NCBI GenBank assembly: GCA_016081115.2
Contig: JABTTQ020003407.1
Location: forward strand, 1 to 64,000
Length of the DNA: 64,000 nucleotides
From: Rehmannia glutinosa
Lineage: Eukaryota > Streptophyta > Magnoliopsida > Lamiales > Orobanchaceae
Direction: 5' to 3'
Below are positions 44,201 through 55,415 of the stretch, piece by piece. The notes under the pieces were generated by a model. The model worked only from the letters and a program-made list of their open reading frames with translations, did no database searches and was not told the origin of the DNA. Each line of letters starts with the position of its first letter. The stretch's first letter is position 1. A program made the translations under genes and the position numbers.

Positions 44201-44998
44201 TTTTTATATAAGAATTGGCTTAGCTTATTGTGACAACAAAAAATATGATATGATTCCTTCCCTAAAGCAATATGGCCGAAAGCAAATGGGTAGGGAGGAT
44301 TATTTTTTTGTTTCTTGTCTTTTGGTGTTTAATGAAAGAGAAAATTATGAGGATGTAAAAATATTGTGTGATAAAAAAATGATATTATTCCCCCTAAAAG
44401 GCATGCTATGGACGAATTTAAGGGTAGAGGGATTATATTTTTTTATCTTGTGATTTAATTATGGTAATGGGGTATCTAGGTGTAATCTTAAATGGTGTAG
44501 GATAAAAAAAAAAAATAGAATTGATTCCTACTATACCCTTATGGCCGAAAATTGGTGTAGAATTGATAAAATTTTGGTTTTCTTGTCCTTTACAAAATTA
44601 AGGGAAAATAAAAATTTATATGTATATATATATATATATATATAAATACATAAGAGGTTGAGATAAGGACGTGAAATAACAAAATGTATATTTTTTTATA
44701 ATAAATAGGAAGTTGTTTGGAAATGTATTATAGAATAAGGTGAAATATTTGGATAACATTTGGAATGTACTCCTAAATTATCGAGGGTCCAATATTTCTG
44801 AAGTTATAGTCAATCGATCAAGTATTAATACTAGAGAAGGAATTAAAGTTTGTATGCTCGAAAATAAGGAAAGCATAATGACGTTGGAGTGAATAAAAGT
44901 CACGTCACCTTTCATTAATAATAGGTTTGTGACACTTGGCCAAATAATACATCACTATAAAACATCGTATCTTATGTTGGAAAAAGTCGGGCCTCACA
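41210..44998 (-). repeat. 5' LTR of the chromovirus, 3.79 kb
   Basis: Full-length partner of 26226-30106. The outer end, on the minus strand, is TGTGAGGCCCGAC; the inner end is ...GGCA at 41210. It lacks the copia insert of the other LTR and carries a longer minisatellite. A (TA)n run lies at 44625-44644. LTR length of 3-4 kb is in the range of Tekay/Del chromoviruses. Confidence 0.9.
41784..42120. repeat. Minisatellite in the 5' LTR of the chromovirus
   Basis: About ten units of 33-36 bp with consensus GGATAAAGCCGAAGCAAATT followed by ATCCCACGTCACTT. Units are more regular and more numerous than in the 3' LTR array at 27066-27330. Confidence 0.9.
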
Positions 44999-45749
44999 TT
45001 AACGATGTTACAATGATGATTTCAAGTTTGCCTATGAATTTGTTATCAATGTTTGGCTAATCCTTCGGATCCTAGGGCATAATCAAAACGGTGGATTCAT
45101 GTTAAATCTTGATTAATTGTTTTCTTAATTGATTCATGTGTTCTATTTTATGAATTCGAGTTTTTATTCTTAATTTTTGATTATCTGATCAATAATTTGC
45201 ATGTCATACTTGTTAGTCCATAATCATGGGAGGTGGGTTCTAGCAAGACAAAAATTGAATTCAGACATAAATAGGATAATGTATCGAGAGACTATTTCTG
45301 TTTGTGGGGAGTATTTTAACCCAAAGATATGTTGGTAGTTAATAATAGTTGTGATGTATCGGGATACCTCAATTATTATTAATCTACTGTTTATGCTTCA
45401 CCCAGGAGGGGGAATGAACTTGTTTAGGAATTGAACCCATAGAAACGCATGAATTGGTTTTGTGAAATATTAATTGGATTTAATATTGAAGAAACATGTT
45501 GAGATTATGTGCCTAAGGTTGCTTCTATATTTGTTGAAAATACTTGTGGGGTTCGAAATTTATTTTTTTTTTTTATTTTTGTATTTTATAAAATTTGATA
45601 TTCAGTTGCTTCAATAAAATTGGAACACGATGTTATTATAGCCTAAGTGTTTCGTAGTCAATCCCTGAGGAATACGACCTTGCTTGCCATTATCCTATAA
45701 ACTACACTGTACACTTGCAGTATAGAGATCCAAATATTTTTGGCGAACA
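44999..45749 (+). repeat. LTR of the second gypsy element, right part
   Basis: It continues the LTR broken at 26225. The region near 45658-45715 (AATCCCTGAGGAATACGACC, then CTTGCCATTAT, then TGTACACTTGCAG) is typical of the end of large Athila/Tat-type gypsy LTRs. The end is put at 45749 (...GGCGAACA), after which copia coding sequence starts at once. Confidence 0.7.
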
Positions 45750-46718
45750 CCTATAACTTGCAAGCTTGTAGTATCAAGAGATGTCATATTTGATGAAATG
45801 GTATCATGGAGTTGGGAAGAAAATTCATCCAGATTGATATCTCAAGATGATTGTTTTGAAACATAAAAAGTTTGATGATGAATCTGACCATGTTATTACA
45901 CCTCAATGTCCCAAGTCCTAGCCAACCAAGATATTCACACCAAGATGAACAGTCAAATACAGATTCGCTTGTTAGAAAAGACTTGCTCTTTGAGAGAACT
46001 GGAGACATAAAAATTTGCTCTCTTTACTTGTAAACAATAAAATGTTGAATATACAACAAAAGAAAACATATGGAAAAAAGCAGTGGAAGAGGAGATTGCA
46101 ATGATAGAGAAAAATAAAAATTAGGATTTGATTGATATGCCGAAGCACAAAGATGTTATGGGCTTAAATGAATTTTTAAAACAAAGTATCATGAAGATGG
46201 AAGCATACAAAAACACTAGGAGAGGCTTGTCGCGGAGGAATATTCTCAACAACCTGGTACTGATTTCAATGAAACTTTTGTACTGGTTGTTGGGAAGGAA
46301 ACTATTCAAGTTGTTCTTTCACTTGCAACACAGTTAGAACTTAAAGTATTTCAGTTTGATGTCAAGTCAGCTTTTCTCAATGGAGAGCTTCAAAAAGAGG
46401 TTATTGTACAACAACATCAAGGATTTAAAGTAAAAGGAAAAAAAATATAAAATGTATCGCCTTAAGAAAGCACTTTAAGGCCTAAAGCAAGCTCCAAGAG
46501 CTTGGAATACCAAGATTGATGGTTATTTTCACAAGAATGAATTTCATAGAAGTCATAACGAGCCATCCTTCAATGTGAAGAAACAAGGCTATGATTTCTT
46601 AATTGTGTATACCTATATAGATGATCTTATCTATATTGGCATAAATATCCAGTTGGTTCAAGATTTCAAGCAAACAATGATGAATGAATTTAAGATCACT
46701 GATTTGGGAGTCATGAAG
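45750..46718 (+). pseudogene. Ty1/copia integrase-end to RT relic
   Basis: It starts inside the integrase-RT linker (TCKLVVSRDVIFDEMVSWSW, 45756-45815). It continues through LIDMPKHKDVMGL (46128-46160), NETF (about 46265), FQFDVKSAFLNGELQ (46352-46395), QAPRAWNTKIDGYFH (46488-46535) and YTYIDDLIYIG (46607-46640; the usual VDD is IDD here). It ends at KITDLGVMK. Motifs differ from the SIRE copies nearby, so it is another lineage. It is cut at 46718 by the LTR of SIRE-like element A. Confidence 0.85.
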
Positions 46719-48297
46719 TGTAGGTCCCAAGGGGTGTGAGTAAGGTTTAGAAGGGGGGATTGAATAAACCTTACCAACTTTTCGATTTTAGTCATTTTAA
46801 AATATTGCAGAGTTAATTACACATCTATGTCCTTGAGGGACTGCTAAGTTAGTTAATCAGCAGAGTTAGCCACTCAACAGACTCGATAGAGCTGTTGATA
46901 GAATAACTCAGTTGTTTAGTCTAAACCTTAACTTGGATGTGATGAGTTTTTCAGCGGAAGACTTAACACCCTTGAATTTGATTTAACTTTGTTTTAACAC
47001 TTAATTTTAGCACTTAGTTATTTATCAGTTGGATAGCAAATTATCAGCAGATATAAAATAAATGTGCAGAAATGTAAATATGCTGAAATGTAAATGACAC
47101 AAATAATTTTTATAGAGGTTCGAAGATGGGGTAATTCTTCTAATCCTCTCTTCTCCAACTCCTGGAGGAATCCACTAAGTAATGATCAATTCACAAAGTG
47201 GTTATCAGTCTAGAGACAAGTCTTGATCACACAGCTGACTTGCTCCTTGGACTCAGTCTGGAGATGCCTTGGTCACACAACTGGTTTCTCATCCGACTCA
47301 GCTTCTTCACAGGGCAACTGCCTTGTTACTTCAGCTCACTTTCTCAAGTTTCTTGGATTTGATCACGAAGCCCTCCAATAACTTGATATTGGTTCGACCT
47401 TGAACCTTCCTACAATCCTCCTTGGAAAGTAGACCCCTTTTGATTCTTCAAAAGTTTCCTCTTCAACAGTTTGAAGTTGTCTTTCCTTCACAGCTTTGTG
47501 TTGGATCGATTTCCTTCGAGATTTAGGCTTGAGGATTTTGCTTGAATATCTTGAGAATATTTTGCAGGTTATTGTTTGAATAATGCTTGCTCGCTCGTGG
47601 TTCAGGTAACCTTTTGTCAATGAAATTCCTCAGCCTTTTATAGTGAACTTTCAAAAATCTTCCTGTTGAAGAGATAGGATGATTTTCGAAAGTCACTTGT
47701 GTTCGTTGGCTTGTCTTTTCTTGGTCTTCATTCTTGAGATGTAGACCTTTCCTCGTATTAAATGAATGTCCAGCTTTTCAGGTTCTGACACGAGGTGCAG
47801 TGCTTCCCATTGGTTTATTCCTTTTGCACGCTTCTGGGACTGAGCACTTTAAGACCTGGCATCATGGGTGTATTACTTGGTTAAGTAATGTTCTTGACTT
47901 CTGTTCAACAAATTCTTTTCAGTTAACTCCTCTTTGCAGCTGCCTTTTTCCCCAGGTGACTTGAGTCTGCTCCAATCATTGAAAGACTCATCTGTCATTT
48001 CAACTTGTGATATGGCTTCTTGAGTTGACTTAACTGACTCTTCACACATCTATCCCTCAGCTGTTACGTCTTCAGTCGAGTCCTTGGTCCTCTATCTTGG
48101 CCATACTCAGCTGTTCCTCAGCGTAGTCTTCACTTCACTTCTTCAATTGACTTTTTGTACTTCCAGGCATAGCTTACTTGACTCAGCTCATTCATCCCTA
48201 TCTATTACAATGAGAATTACAAGGAAAATGGGGTGCCAACATTCTAATCTATGTTTTACATGGCATTCATCAAAATCTATAAAATAATTTTCCAACA
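46719..48297 (-). repeat. 3' LTR of SIRE-like element A
   Basis: On the minus strand it runs TGTTGGAAAATTATT (48297) to ...GGGACCTACA (46719), 1.58 kb. It is the inverted counterpart of 56313-57882. TATA box TATAAAA lies on the minus strand at 47636-47642. Confidence 0.9.
47636..47642 (-). promoter_or_regulatory. TATA box in the 3' LTR of SIRE-like element A
   Basis: TATAAAA followed by GGC on the minus strand. The same sequence is at 56959-56965 in element B. Confidence 0.6.
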
Positions 48298-48299
48298 AT

Positions 48300-48316
48300 T
48301 TCCCTCTTTTTGATGA
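48300..48316 (-). promoter_or_regulatory. Polypurine tract of SIRE-like element A
   Basis: AAAAAGAGGGAAATTG on the minus strand, ending at the LTR start TGTTGG. Confidence 0.6.
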
Positions 48317-48607
48317 TGCCAAAACTTAAAAACATTAAACAAAATGTAAACAACACAGATACATACAGGCAATGCAGAAACAAAAAATGTATACGTTGAA
48401 TCAATAATTTTATTGATCATAGCATTCTTGTCCTTTACACAGCTGTTTACAAAGTGTATCAGAGCATAATCATATCTATGCAATTTACAAGCATCTATGC
48501 TAAGATACAAGGAGAGAAAATACAAACACACTTTATTGAATGTACAGATGACTAACACATAAATGTATTTACACAAGTAAAGTACACGAAGGGTTAGCAG
48601 CAACACT

Positions 48608-51600
48608 TCATCGCCTTCGCTGCCTCCTTCTTTCCTCTTCAGCTCTATCATCATCAGCTCTCTTTCTTTTTCTTTCATCTTCAGTTGCTTTCTTCTTTTC
48701 ATAGGCTCTCTTCTCAACATCCTCTTTTCGCTGCCATAGCTGATCTTGTCTTCTGTTTTCCTCTTCTATTCTTTTCACATAATCAACATTCTTTCTAGCC
48801 ACTTCCAGATTCGCTACTTCATCGTACCCAGCCCAGTAGATCCTTCCTTTCTTGCTTGGATCTACGTATTCAATATTTTTGGGTAAAGGTCTAGGTTGAA
48901 AATCTCTTCCTCCACCACTTCTTCCTCCTCCTCTGGGTGTATATTGTACGGGGGTCTTCTTCTTACCAGCTGAATAGCTGCTGGTAGTCTGCTGCCTCTT
49001 AGCTTCTTCGCATAGCTTCAGACCCTTCTCCCAGTACAAATCCCAGGCTTGGGCTACCGATATATTCTTGAAATAGCCTTCGGATTCGAGAGTTTTAAAT
49101 TCTTCAACCGATCTTGGCTCGTCTTCATCATCTGGAATGGCATCTTGATCCTTCCCTGCCGGAATACCACCGAATTATTTCATCACTGCTTCAATGCGGG
49201 CATCCATCTTTTTATCAGACTCTAACTGATCTGCTATCACAATATTTCTTTTCTCTAACATAGGCACAACAGAGTGTTCGATCGGCAGAGTTACTGGAAG
49301 TTTGCTGAGTATTGAGGCTATGACATGACCTTGCTGAGGGGTTTTAGCAATCATTAGTGTCAAATCTTTTGACTTTTCCCCCTCAACAACTTTTCCCTTC
49401 TTATTCTCAACAACTGCTTCTTCCTTTTGCTTCTCAGTTGTTTCTTCCTTCAATTTCCTCAGGTATTCCTCTTTCCCCTTTTTGGCATCATCGAAGGAGA
49501 GAGGAAACCCTGGAAACATTCCTGCGAGCATGAAGTCCAGTCGGCTGAGAGCTGAGTTCTGCTTGGATTCTGCTGCGGCATGTGCTGTTCGAAATTCTGA
49601 GCGAGTGGCTTTCGATTCAGCTACCACCAGTTTCATTTCAGCCATGAGAAGGCTGAATTTCGTATTCATGTTCTCCTCAACACGCAAAATTTCTTTTCAA
49701 TGAAATTCACGCAGTAACTCCATTTCAGTTGTATGGGAGGCATGTAATCTCTCCATATAGTCCTGCATCCTCTACTTCATATCAGCATTGTCAGCACTCC
49801 AAACCAGCATCTTGTTGTACAATGCTTTGAAATATCGAACTTGTTTGTATCGCATTGCACTCTGCTGCTGACACCACTCCCTAATCCGTACCACAATCCC
49901 TCGTAAGTCTGCTGTGAGGGTTGCATCTCTATTGTCCAGACACATATCTAATGAGGCCTGGTGCCGTTCGATCTTCTCAATCTCTCCACAGATTTTCTTG
50001 AAGACCTCACGGATCTCAGCTGTCATACCTGATTCAGCTGGCGGCCATTCAACATCATAATTAAAGTCTGCTGGTACAATGGAGTCGGTAGGGATAACTG
50101 GATCTTCTCGAACTATGTATTTTTGCTGCTCTTTAGCTGTCTCCTCCTCTAGCTCTGGCAGCTCAAGTGAAAAGGGAAATAGTTGTTCAAAAGTATCATC
50201 TTGCACATAAGGGATTGCAATTTCAGTCTATGCCTTTGATGATCCTGGTGGAGTCGGTACTGCTGCAGCTGTGGGAGCCTGCGCAGAAGACTCGGTTCCA
50301 GCTGGGCCTTATTGAGTGGGTTGGCCAGCTGACTGATCCTCAACTGTCTTAACAGCTTTGTCGGCCTCAATAGATTTTTCTAATTGAATTACCTGGCCCT
50401 CGGCTGCAACATCAGCATCATCGGATGATGATGAAACTTGGGGATTTGGTTCATCATCAAAATTAAATATTTGACGAGCAGCTTTGAAACTCGACTGACT
50501 CGTCTGCAGGAGAACATCCTCAGCTGGGTCCTTTTGATGTGCAACGGTGTGGACTCATTTTCGTCTTGAGATCCCGAGAAAGGATATGTCGGGGATTATC
50601 TTGGGAGTCATGAAGAGCACTAATCTCCTTCTCAGATTCATCAATGTTAACGGGAGGGATGTTCGGGCTTGAGCTTTACCCGGGGAAGTCTCAACCTCCC
50701 TTGGGCCTTCAACACCTCCATCGGTCTCAATCGCAGTGAGGCCTTCTACATTCCCTTCGACAGACGCACTTGCTTGTCTTAGGGTCTTGGACTCGGCATC
50801 CAAAGGAGTCTCAACCCCTTGGATTGCACTTTCAGTGCCCAGAGTGTTAACTCCCGGGGCATTTTCAACCTGTGCCTCGACTGCTATAACAGTGTCCTCA
50901 GCCTGCAAAACAGTTGACACCTCAGCTGGGACAGACTCAACTGTCAGAGCTTCATCAATGTCAGTCTGTTGTGGTTCTTTTTCTTTTTCCACTTCGCCTC
51001 CTTTCTTCATTGTGGAGTCGTCTGCAGCATTCTCCGATCTCGCTGCGGTGGAGTGAGTTTCCCCCCGGTGGCACACCAACCGAGTGGCCCGACGATGGGG
51101 TCACTCTTCTCCAGACTCCCGGCTGCTTCCGTTGAGTGCTCAGCCGTGAGGGCAGGTGGTAAAACACCTTCAGTAGAGGTTGGCTCAACTTGGGTGCCCA
51201 AATTCCCAGTTTCATCGCCAAGTCCCTTGGACCCTTCTTCCGAGTGTACTGGGGATGTAGTTGCAGCTATAACTGTGGCAATCTGCTGCACTACTCCCAA
51301 TGGGTCTATCTCCAGGAGAGATTATGAAGACTCTCCTGGTCCTTCGAACATTTGTTGCTCATGCATCATTCTGGCTTCCCTTAGAGCTTGCTGCATGTCC
51401 GACTTCTCTGTTGCAGCAACGAAATCCATGTCTTCATCACTTTCCGAGAACATATCTAGGTGAGAGTGAGTATGTTCTAAAGTTCCGGTGAGCGTGTATA
51501 TCTTGGCCTTTTTACGAGCTGCTGCTTCTTCGGCTGCTATGGCTTGTTCATTCTCCTTGAAGATTTGTAAGATATTCAGGCAGTTATCTTCATCAAGGGC

Positions 51601-53189
51601 CTGAACCACTTTGGTGATGCCGAGGAATTCAAACAGCTCATCTTCTTCTTCTATGAACTCAGGGCATTCGAACTGCAACCTTGAGTGACTTAGCTTCCAT
51701 GCCCTCCATTCACGTAGATGGCGCTGGATGTCTGGATATATAGGAGAATACATGATGACATCATCATTGTCATCTTCTTCTTGTCCTTCCTTTTTTGGGA
51801 TGGAAGGCAAGATGTTTTGCTACTCTTCACCTGCAGCAGCGTCCGTAGCAGGTGGAGAGACAACTTTTTTAGGTGAAGATTCAGTTGTCTCAACTGCTTC
51901 TTTTTCCTCAGCTGTCCTCTCCACAGCTGGATCTTCTTGGGGCCTCTGTTGATCACCCTCAGCAGACTTGGCAGTTTCATTAATTATTTCAGGAGACTGC
52001 ACTTCCTCAATGTCAGCAGTCTCAGAGGTTTTCTCCAGCTGAGTGGCAGACTCAACTGTCTTTTCACGCTCTGAAAGCTTGACTATCCTTCTTCTTTTGG
52101 TTTTAACCATAGGAATTTCTGGTTCTTTTTCTTCATCTGATTCTCCGGCGGCGGGGGCCGGGGCATCTTTCTTGGACGGAGCTGCCTTCCTGGGCTTGGA
52201 AGTCCTCTTCTTTCTTATGGCTGGAGAAGGGATTTGGGCTTCCTTCTCAGCCTCGGCTGCAGGGGCAGGAGACACGGCTGCTCGGGCAGGTGACTCGGCG
52301 GCAGGAGCAGGTGCATCCTGTTTCTTCGCTGCTAGGGCAGCCTTCTTCTTTGCAGCTGTCTTCTTAGGAGGGGAGGTAACAACTGTGTCCTCGGGTTCAG
52401 CTGATTCTCCTCACTTGTATCCGCCCTCTTCGCATGGGCTCTCTTCTGGGCTCCTAAAAGATTAGCCCTGAACATCTTCTTATTTACATGGAAAGGCTTT
52501 ACATGTTGAAGGGGAATGCCCTTCACTTCCATCAGATAGCCAATTACCAGGCCATAACCAAGTGATCCTCCAAAGGATCCGTCCTTCTTGTATGTCTTGT
52601 TCCCAACGTTCTGGCAGAGTCTGCTGTACACGAACTTAACCCAATTGACTTTCTTTCCCTGCATGATCGCAGCCATGATGATCAGCTTTGTCTTTGACAG
52701 CTGATTGAAACTACCAAACTTCATATCTACACACTTGGCGACGACATCCATCAACTTGTGATAGTCGTCCTTCAGCAACTTTTTCTCAGTTGTGTAGACT
52801 ACTTTCGCAGCACACTCCGGTTTGGCTACTTCTTTCCATGCAACATCCAAGTTAACATCAGCTTCATATATTTCCGTCATGCCCTCAGACGGCAGCAAAC
52901 AGTGCTCCGCAAGGTCCTTAGCAGTTATTATGATGTCCTTGCGGTGGACGGAGGACTTGATTCCTTCATCCTGCACCTCAGCATTTACATAGAACTGTAC
53001 CACCTCTTCAAGGTAGGTGTGCGAGTACTCCAAAGTAAGAAAAGGCCTGAGACCGGACTTTTCTAGCATATCCGCAATCTTCTTTACTAGGGTTTCATCA
53101 GAACCCTGCTTCACCATTCCTTCAAAATTCACAGTCGATCCAGACTGGATTTGCTTCGATAACTTGACAAAATCAAACTTTGGTGCCAT
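48608..53189 (-). pseudogene. Giant accessory ORF of SIRE-like element A, about 1,500 codons
   Basis: It begins MAPKFDFVKLSKQIQSGSTV at 53189. An N-terminal globular domain (about residues 40-240: YLEEVVQFYVNAEVQDEGIK, IITAKDLAEHCLLPSEGM, KTKLIIMAAIMQGKKVNWVK, GYGLVIGYLMEVKGIPL) resembles the extra-ORF domain at 34737-36074. A frameshift near 52420 leads to a basic/alanine-proline-rich region, then a long acidic, Ser/Thr/Glu-rich region. A second shift lies near 51040. Helical and coiled-coil parts follow (IREVFKKICGEIEKIERHQA; EEYLRKLKEETTEKQKEEA), and an Arg/Glu-rich coiled-coil end stops at 48608 (RAEEERRRQRRR). In-frame stops lie near 51820, 51320, 50555, 50310, 49772 and 49175. SIRE elements can carry an envelope-like ORF here, but I saw no signal peptide or membrane segment. 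Confidence 0.65.
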
Positions 53190-53740
53190 TTGTAGAGAGT
53201 TTTACCGAATAAGACTTGATAAACTTGCTGGAGAACTTGTAGGGTTTGCGAGAGAAATGAACTTGCTTTCTTTTGTTTTGAAGATGAACAGTTTTGAGTG
53301 TGAGAGAGAGAAAACTGAAAAATGAGTATATAAGGGTTATGAAAGGACGTGTTTTTGATTTTTGAAATTTAATCAAGATCAACGGCTCAGATTTAGCACG
53401 TCAAACCGTATTTAATTCCTCGCATTTAATGCGGCAGCATTTATATCCAATCATATGCTTACTGTGCAGCTTTTGATTGTACCCGTCATTATTACGCTGA
53501 CGTCATCCTTAAAAACATTCCCGCTCATTAAAAATGATTGCATTTTTGTTACTTCGCTCATAAATGACTCAGCTTATTTCACAAATGACTTAACTCTTCT
53601 TCTCTCTTCTCATTAAGCAACTCAGCTGTCAGCTAACTCGATATAGCTGACTTTCCGATATGGCTGTTTCACTTGGCTGATGTGAAAATCTTGTTCATTT
53701 CTTGCTTTTTATCTTCCATCTCTTCTGATTGAGTCTTCTG
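53190..53740 (-). other. Spacer between pol and accessory ORF of element A
   Basis: AT-rich, no coding frame. It should hold the signals for expressing the downstream ORF. A TATATAA-like motif near 53322-53330 (minus strand TTATATACTC) lies about 140 bp upstream of the ORF start and could be an internal promoter; this is conjecture. Confidence 0.4.
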
Positions 53741-53744
53741 AGGG

Positions 53745-55397
53745 TTAACTCAGCTCAATTAACCCTAGCTCATGCTTAAGCTCTTCAAATCTTGATTCAC
53801 ATAAGGGCTTGGTGAATATGTCAGCTAACTGTTTATCAGTTTAGATATATTCCAAAATGATGTCTTTCTTTTCAACATGGTCTCTTATAAAATGATATCT
53901 GACGTCAATGTGTTTTGTTCTTGAATGATACACAGGATTCTGAGTGATTGCAATAGCACTTGTGTTATCACACATAATTGGAATCTCTTTTTCTTAAATT
54001 TCATAATCTCTCGATTCTTTGTCTCATCCATAAGACTTGGGCACTTGTTGCCGCTGACTATGTACTCTGCTTCAGCTATGGATGTGGCTATTGAGTTTTG
54101 CTTCTTGCTAAACCATGAAACTAATCTGTTTCAAGCATTTGACATGTACCCGAAGTACTCTTTCTGTCAACTCTACATCCAACATAGTCAGAGTCAGAGT
54201 AACCAATAAGCTTGAATCCACCTTCATTTGGATACCATAAGCCAACTTCTTGGCATCCCTTCAAATATCTTAGGATTCTCTTAGGTGCAGTCATGTGGCT
54301 CTCTTTTGGTGCATGAAATCTTGCACATACACCTACCGCAAATGTGATGTCGGCTCGCTTTAACATTAAGTAGAGCAATGATCCAATCGTGCTCTATATC
54401 TTGTTTGATCAACAGGTTTGCCATCTGTATCCATGTCCATCTTGACTGATGTATTCATTGGTATTTTCACAGAAGACTTTTCTTCCATACCAAATTTCTT
54501 CATTAAATCTCTGGTGTATTTTGTTTGACTTATAAAGGTTCCATCCTTTAGTTGCTTAACTTGAAGTCCTAGGAAGAAATTCAACTCTCCCATCATGCTC
54601 ATTTCAAATTTGCCTTGCATGAGATTTGAGAACTTATCACACAACTCTTTGTTTGTGGATCCAAAGATGATATCATCCACATATATCTGAACAAGCATTA
54701 TACTCTCTCCATCTTGAATTATAAAGAGAGTTCTATCCACTTTCCATTTGGTGAATCCATTATCAGTTAGAAATTGAGATAATTTATCATACCATGCTCT
54801 TGGTGCCTGCTTCAGTCCATATAGAGCTTTCTTGAGCTTGTACACCTTATCTCCAAGAGTCTTCTACTCAAAACCTGGAGGTTGCTCAACATAGACTTCT
54901 TGTTCTAACAGTCCATTTAAAAATGCACTTTTCACATACATTTGATATACAATGAAGTTCTTGTGTGCAACATAGGCAAGAAACATCCTTATTGCTTCTA
55001 ATCTTGCAACATGAGCAAATGTTTCATCAAAATCTATTCTCTCTTCTTGGCAGTACCCTTTGGCTACCAATCTTGCTTTGTTTCTCACCACATAACCTTC
55101 CTCATTCATTTTGTTTATGAAAACCCATTTTGTGCCAATAACATTATGATGTATTGGCCTTTCCACCAGTTCCCATACCTTGTTTCTTTCAAATTGATTC
55201 AGATCTTCTTGCATGGCTTGAATCCAACGTGTGTCATCTAAGGCTTGAGACACATCTTTTGGTTCTATCTGGGAAATAAAGCAAGTGAACATTGCTTCTT
55301 GATGAGCTCTGGATCTGGTTCTTACACCATCTCTCACATCTCCAATGACTAGCTCTGGTGGATGGTCTCTCAGCCATCTCACATCAGGTTGAAGCAA
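53745..55397 (-). pseudogene. RT-RNase H of SIRE-like element A
   Basis: RT starts with QALDDTRWIQAMQEDLNQFE (about 55180-55240) and goes through NKARLVAKGYCQEERIDFDE, YVKSAFLNGLLEQEVYVEQP and YKLKKALYGLKQAPRAWYDK (54790-54845). The active site QIYVDDIIFGS has YVDD at 54672-54683. RNase H follows with GLWYPNEGGFKLIGYSDSDY (about 54190-54250) and ends DKQLADIFTKPL (about 53790-53825). Frames are open in long pieces (159 and 177 codons), with few lesions: stops near 54860 and 55400, a shift near 54370, and decay at 53750-54120. Confidence 0.9.
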
Positions 55398-55415
55398 ATT
55401 ATTTGGGTTTTTGTC

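Larger units (their letters stand above)
26226..44998 (-). mobile_element. Chromovirus (Tekay/Del-like Ty3/gypsy) with nested gag-only element
   Basis: Two long LTRs in direct orientation enclose minus-strand gag, RNase H end, integrase and chromodomain. LTR ends are TGTGAGGCCCGAC (5' end, minus strand, at 44998) and ...CA at 26226/41210. The primer site is of the tRNA-Met type and the polypurine tract is AAGAAAGGAGAA. Flanks TAAAC (26221-26225) and TTAAC (44999-45003) match at 4 of 5 bases, fitting a decayed 5-bp target duplication in the older gypsy LTR. Protease and RT are missing, and a copia-type element occupies 31674-38803. The LTRs differ at many sites (13 differences counted by eye in the first 80 bp), so the insertion is not recent. 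Confidence 0.88.

Noticed and set aside
18965..46718. The copia relics at 18170-23010 and 45750-46718 as two halves of one element split by later insertions
   Set aside because: Both are plus strand and in the right order, but gag/integrase of the first look SIRE-type while the RT of the second belongs to another copia lineage, and no gypsy 5' LTR is found at the left break.
48608..53189. Host gene for a large coiled-coil protein
   Set aside because: It lies exactly between RNase H and the polypurine tract of a SIRE-like element on the same strand and has retroelement-type decay; an accessory ORF is the better reading.
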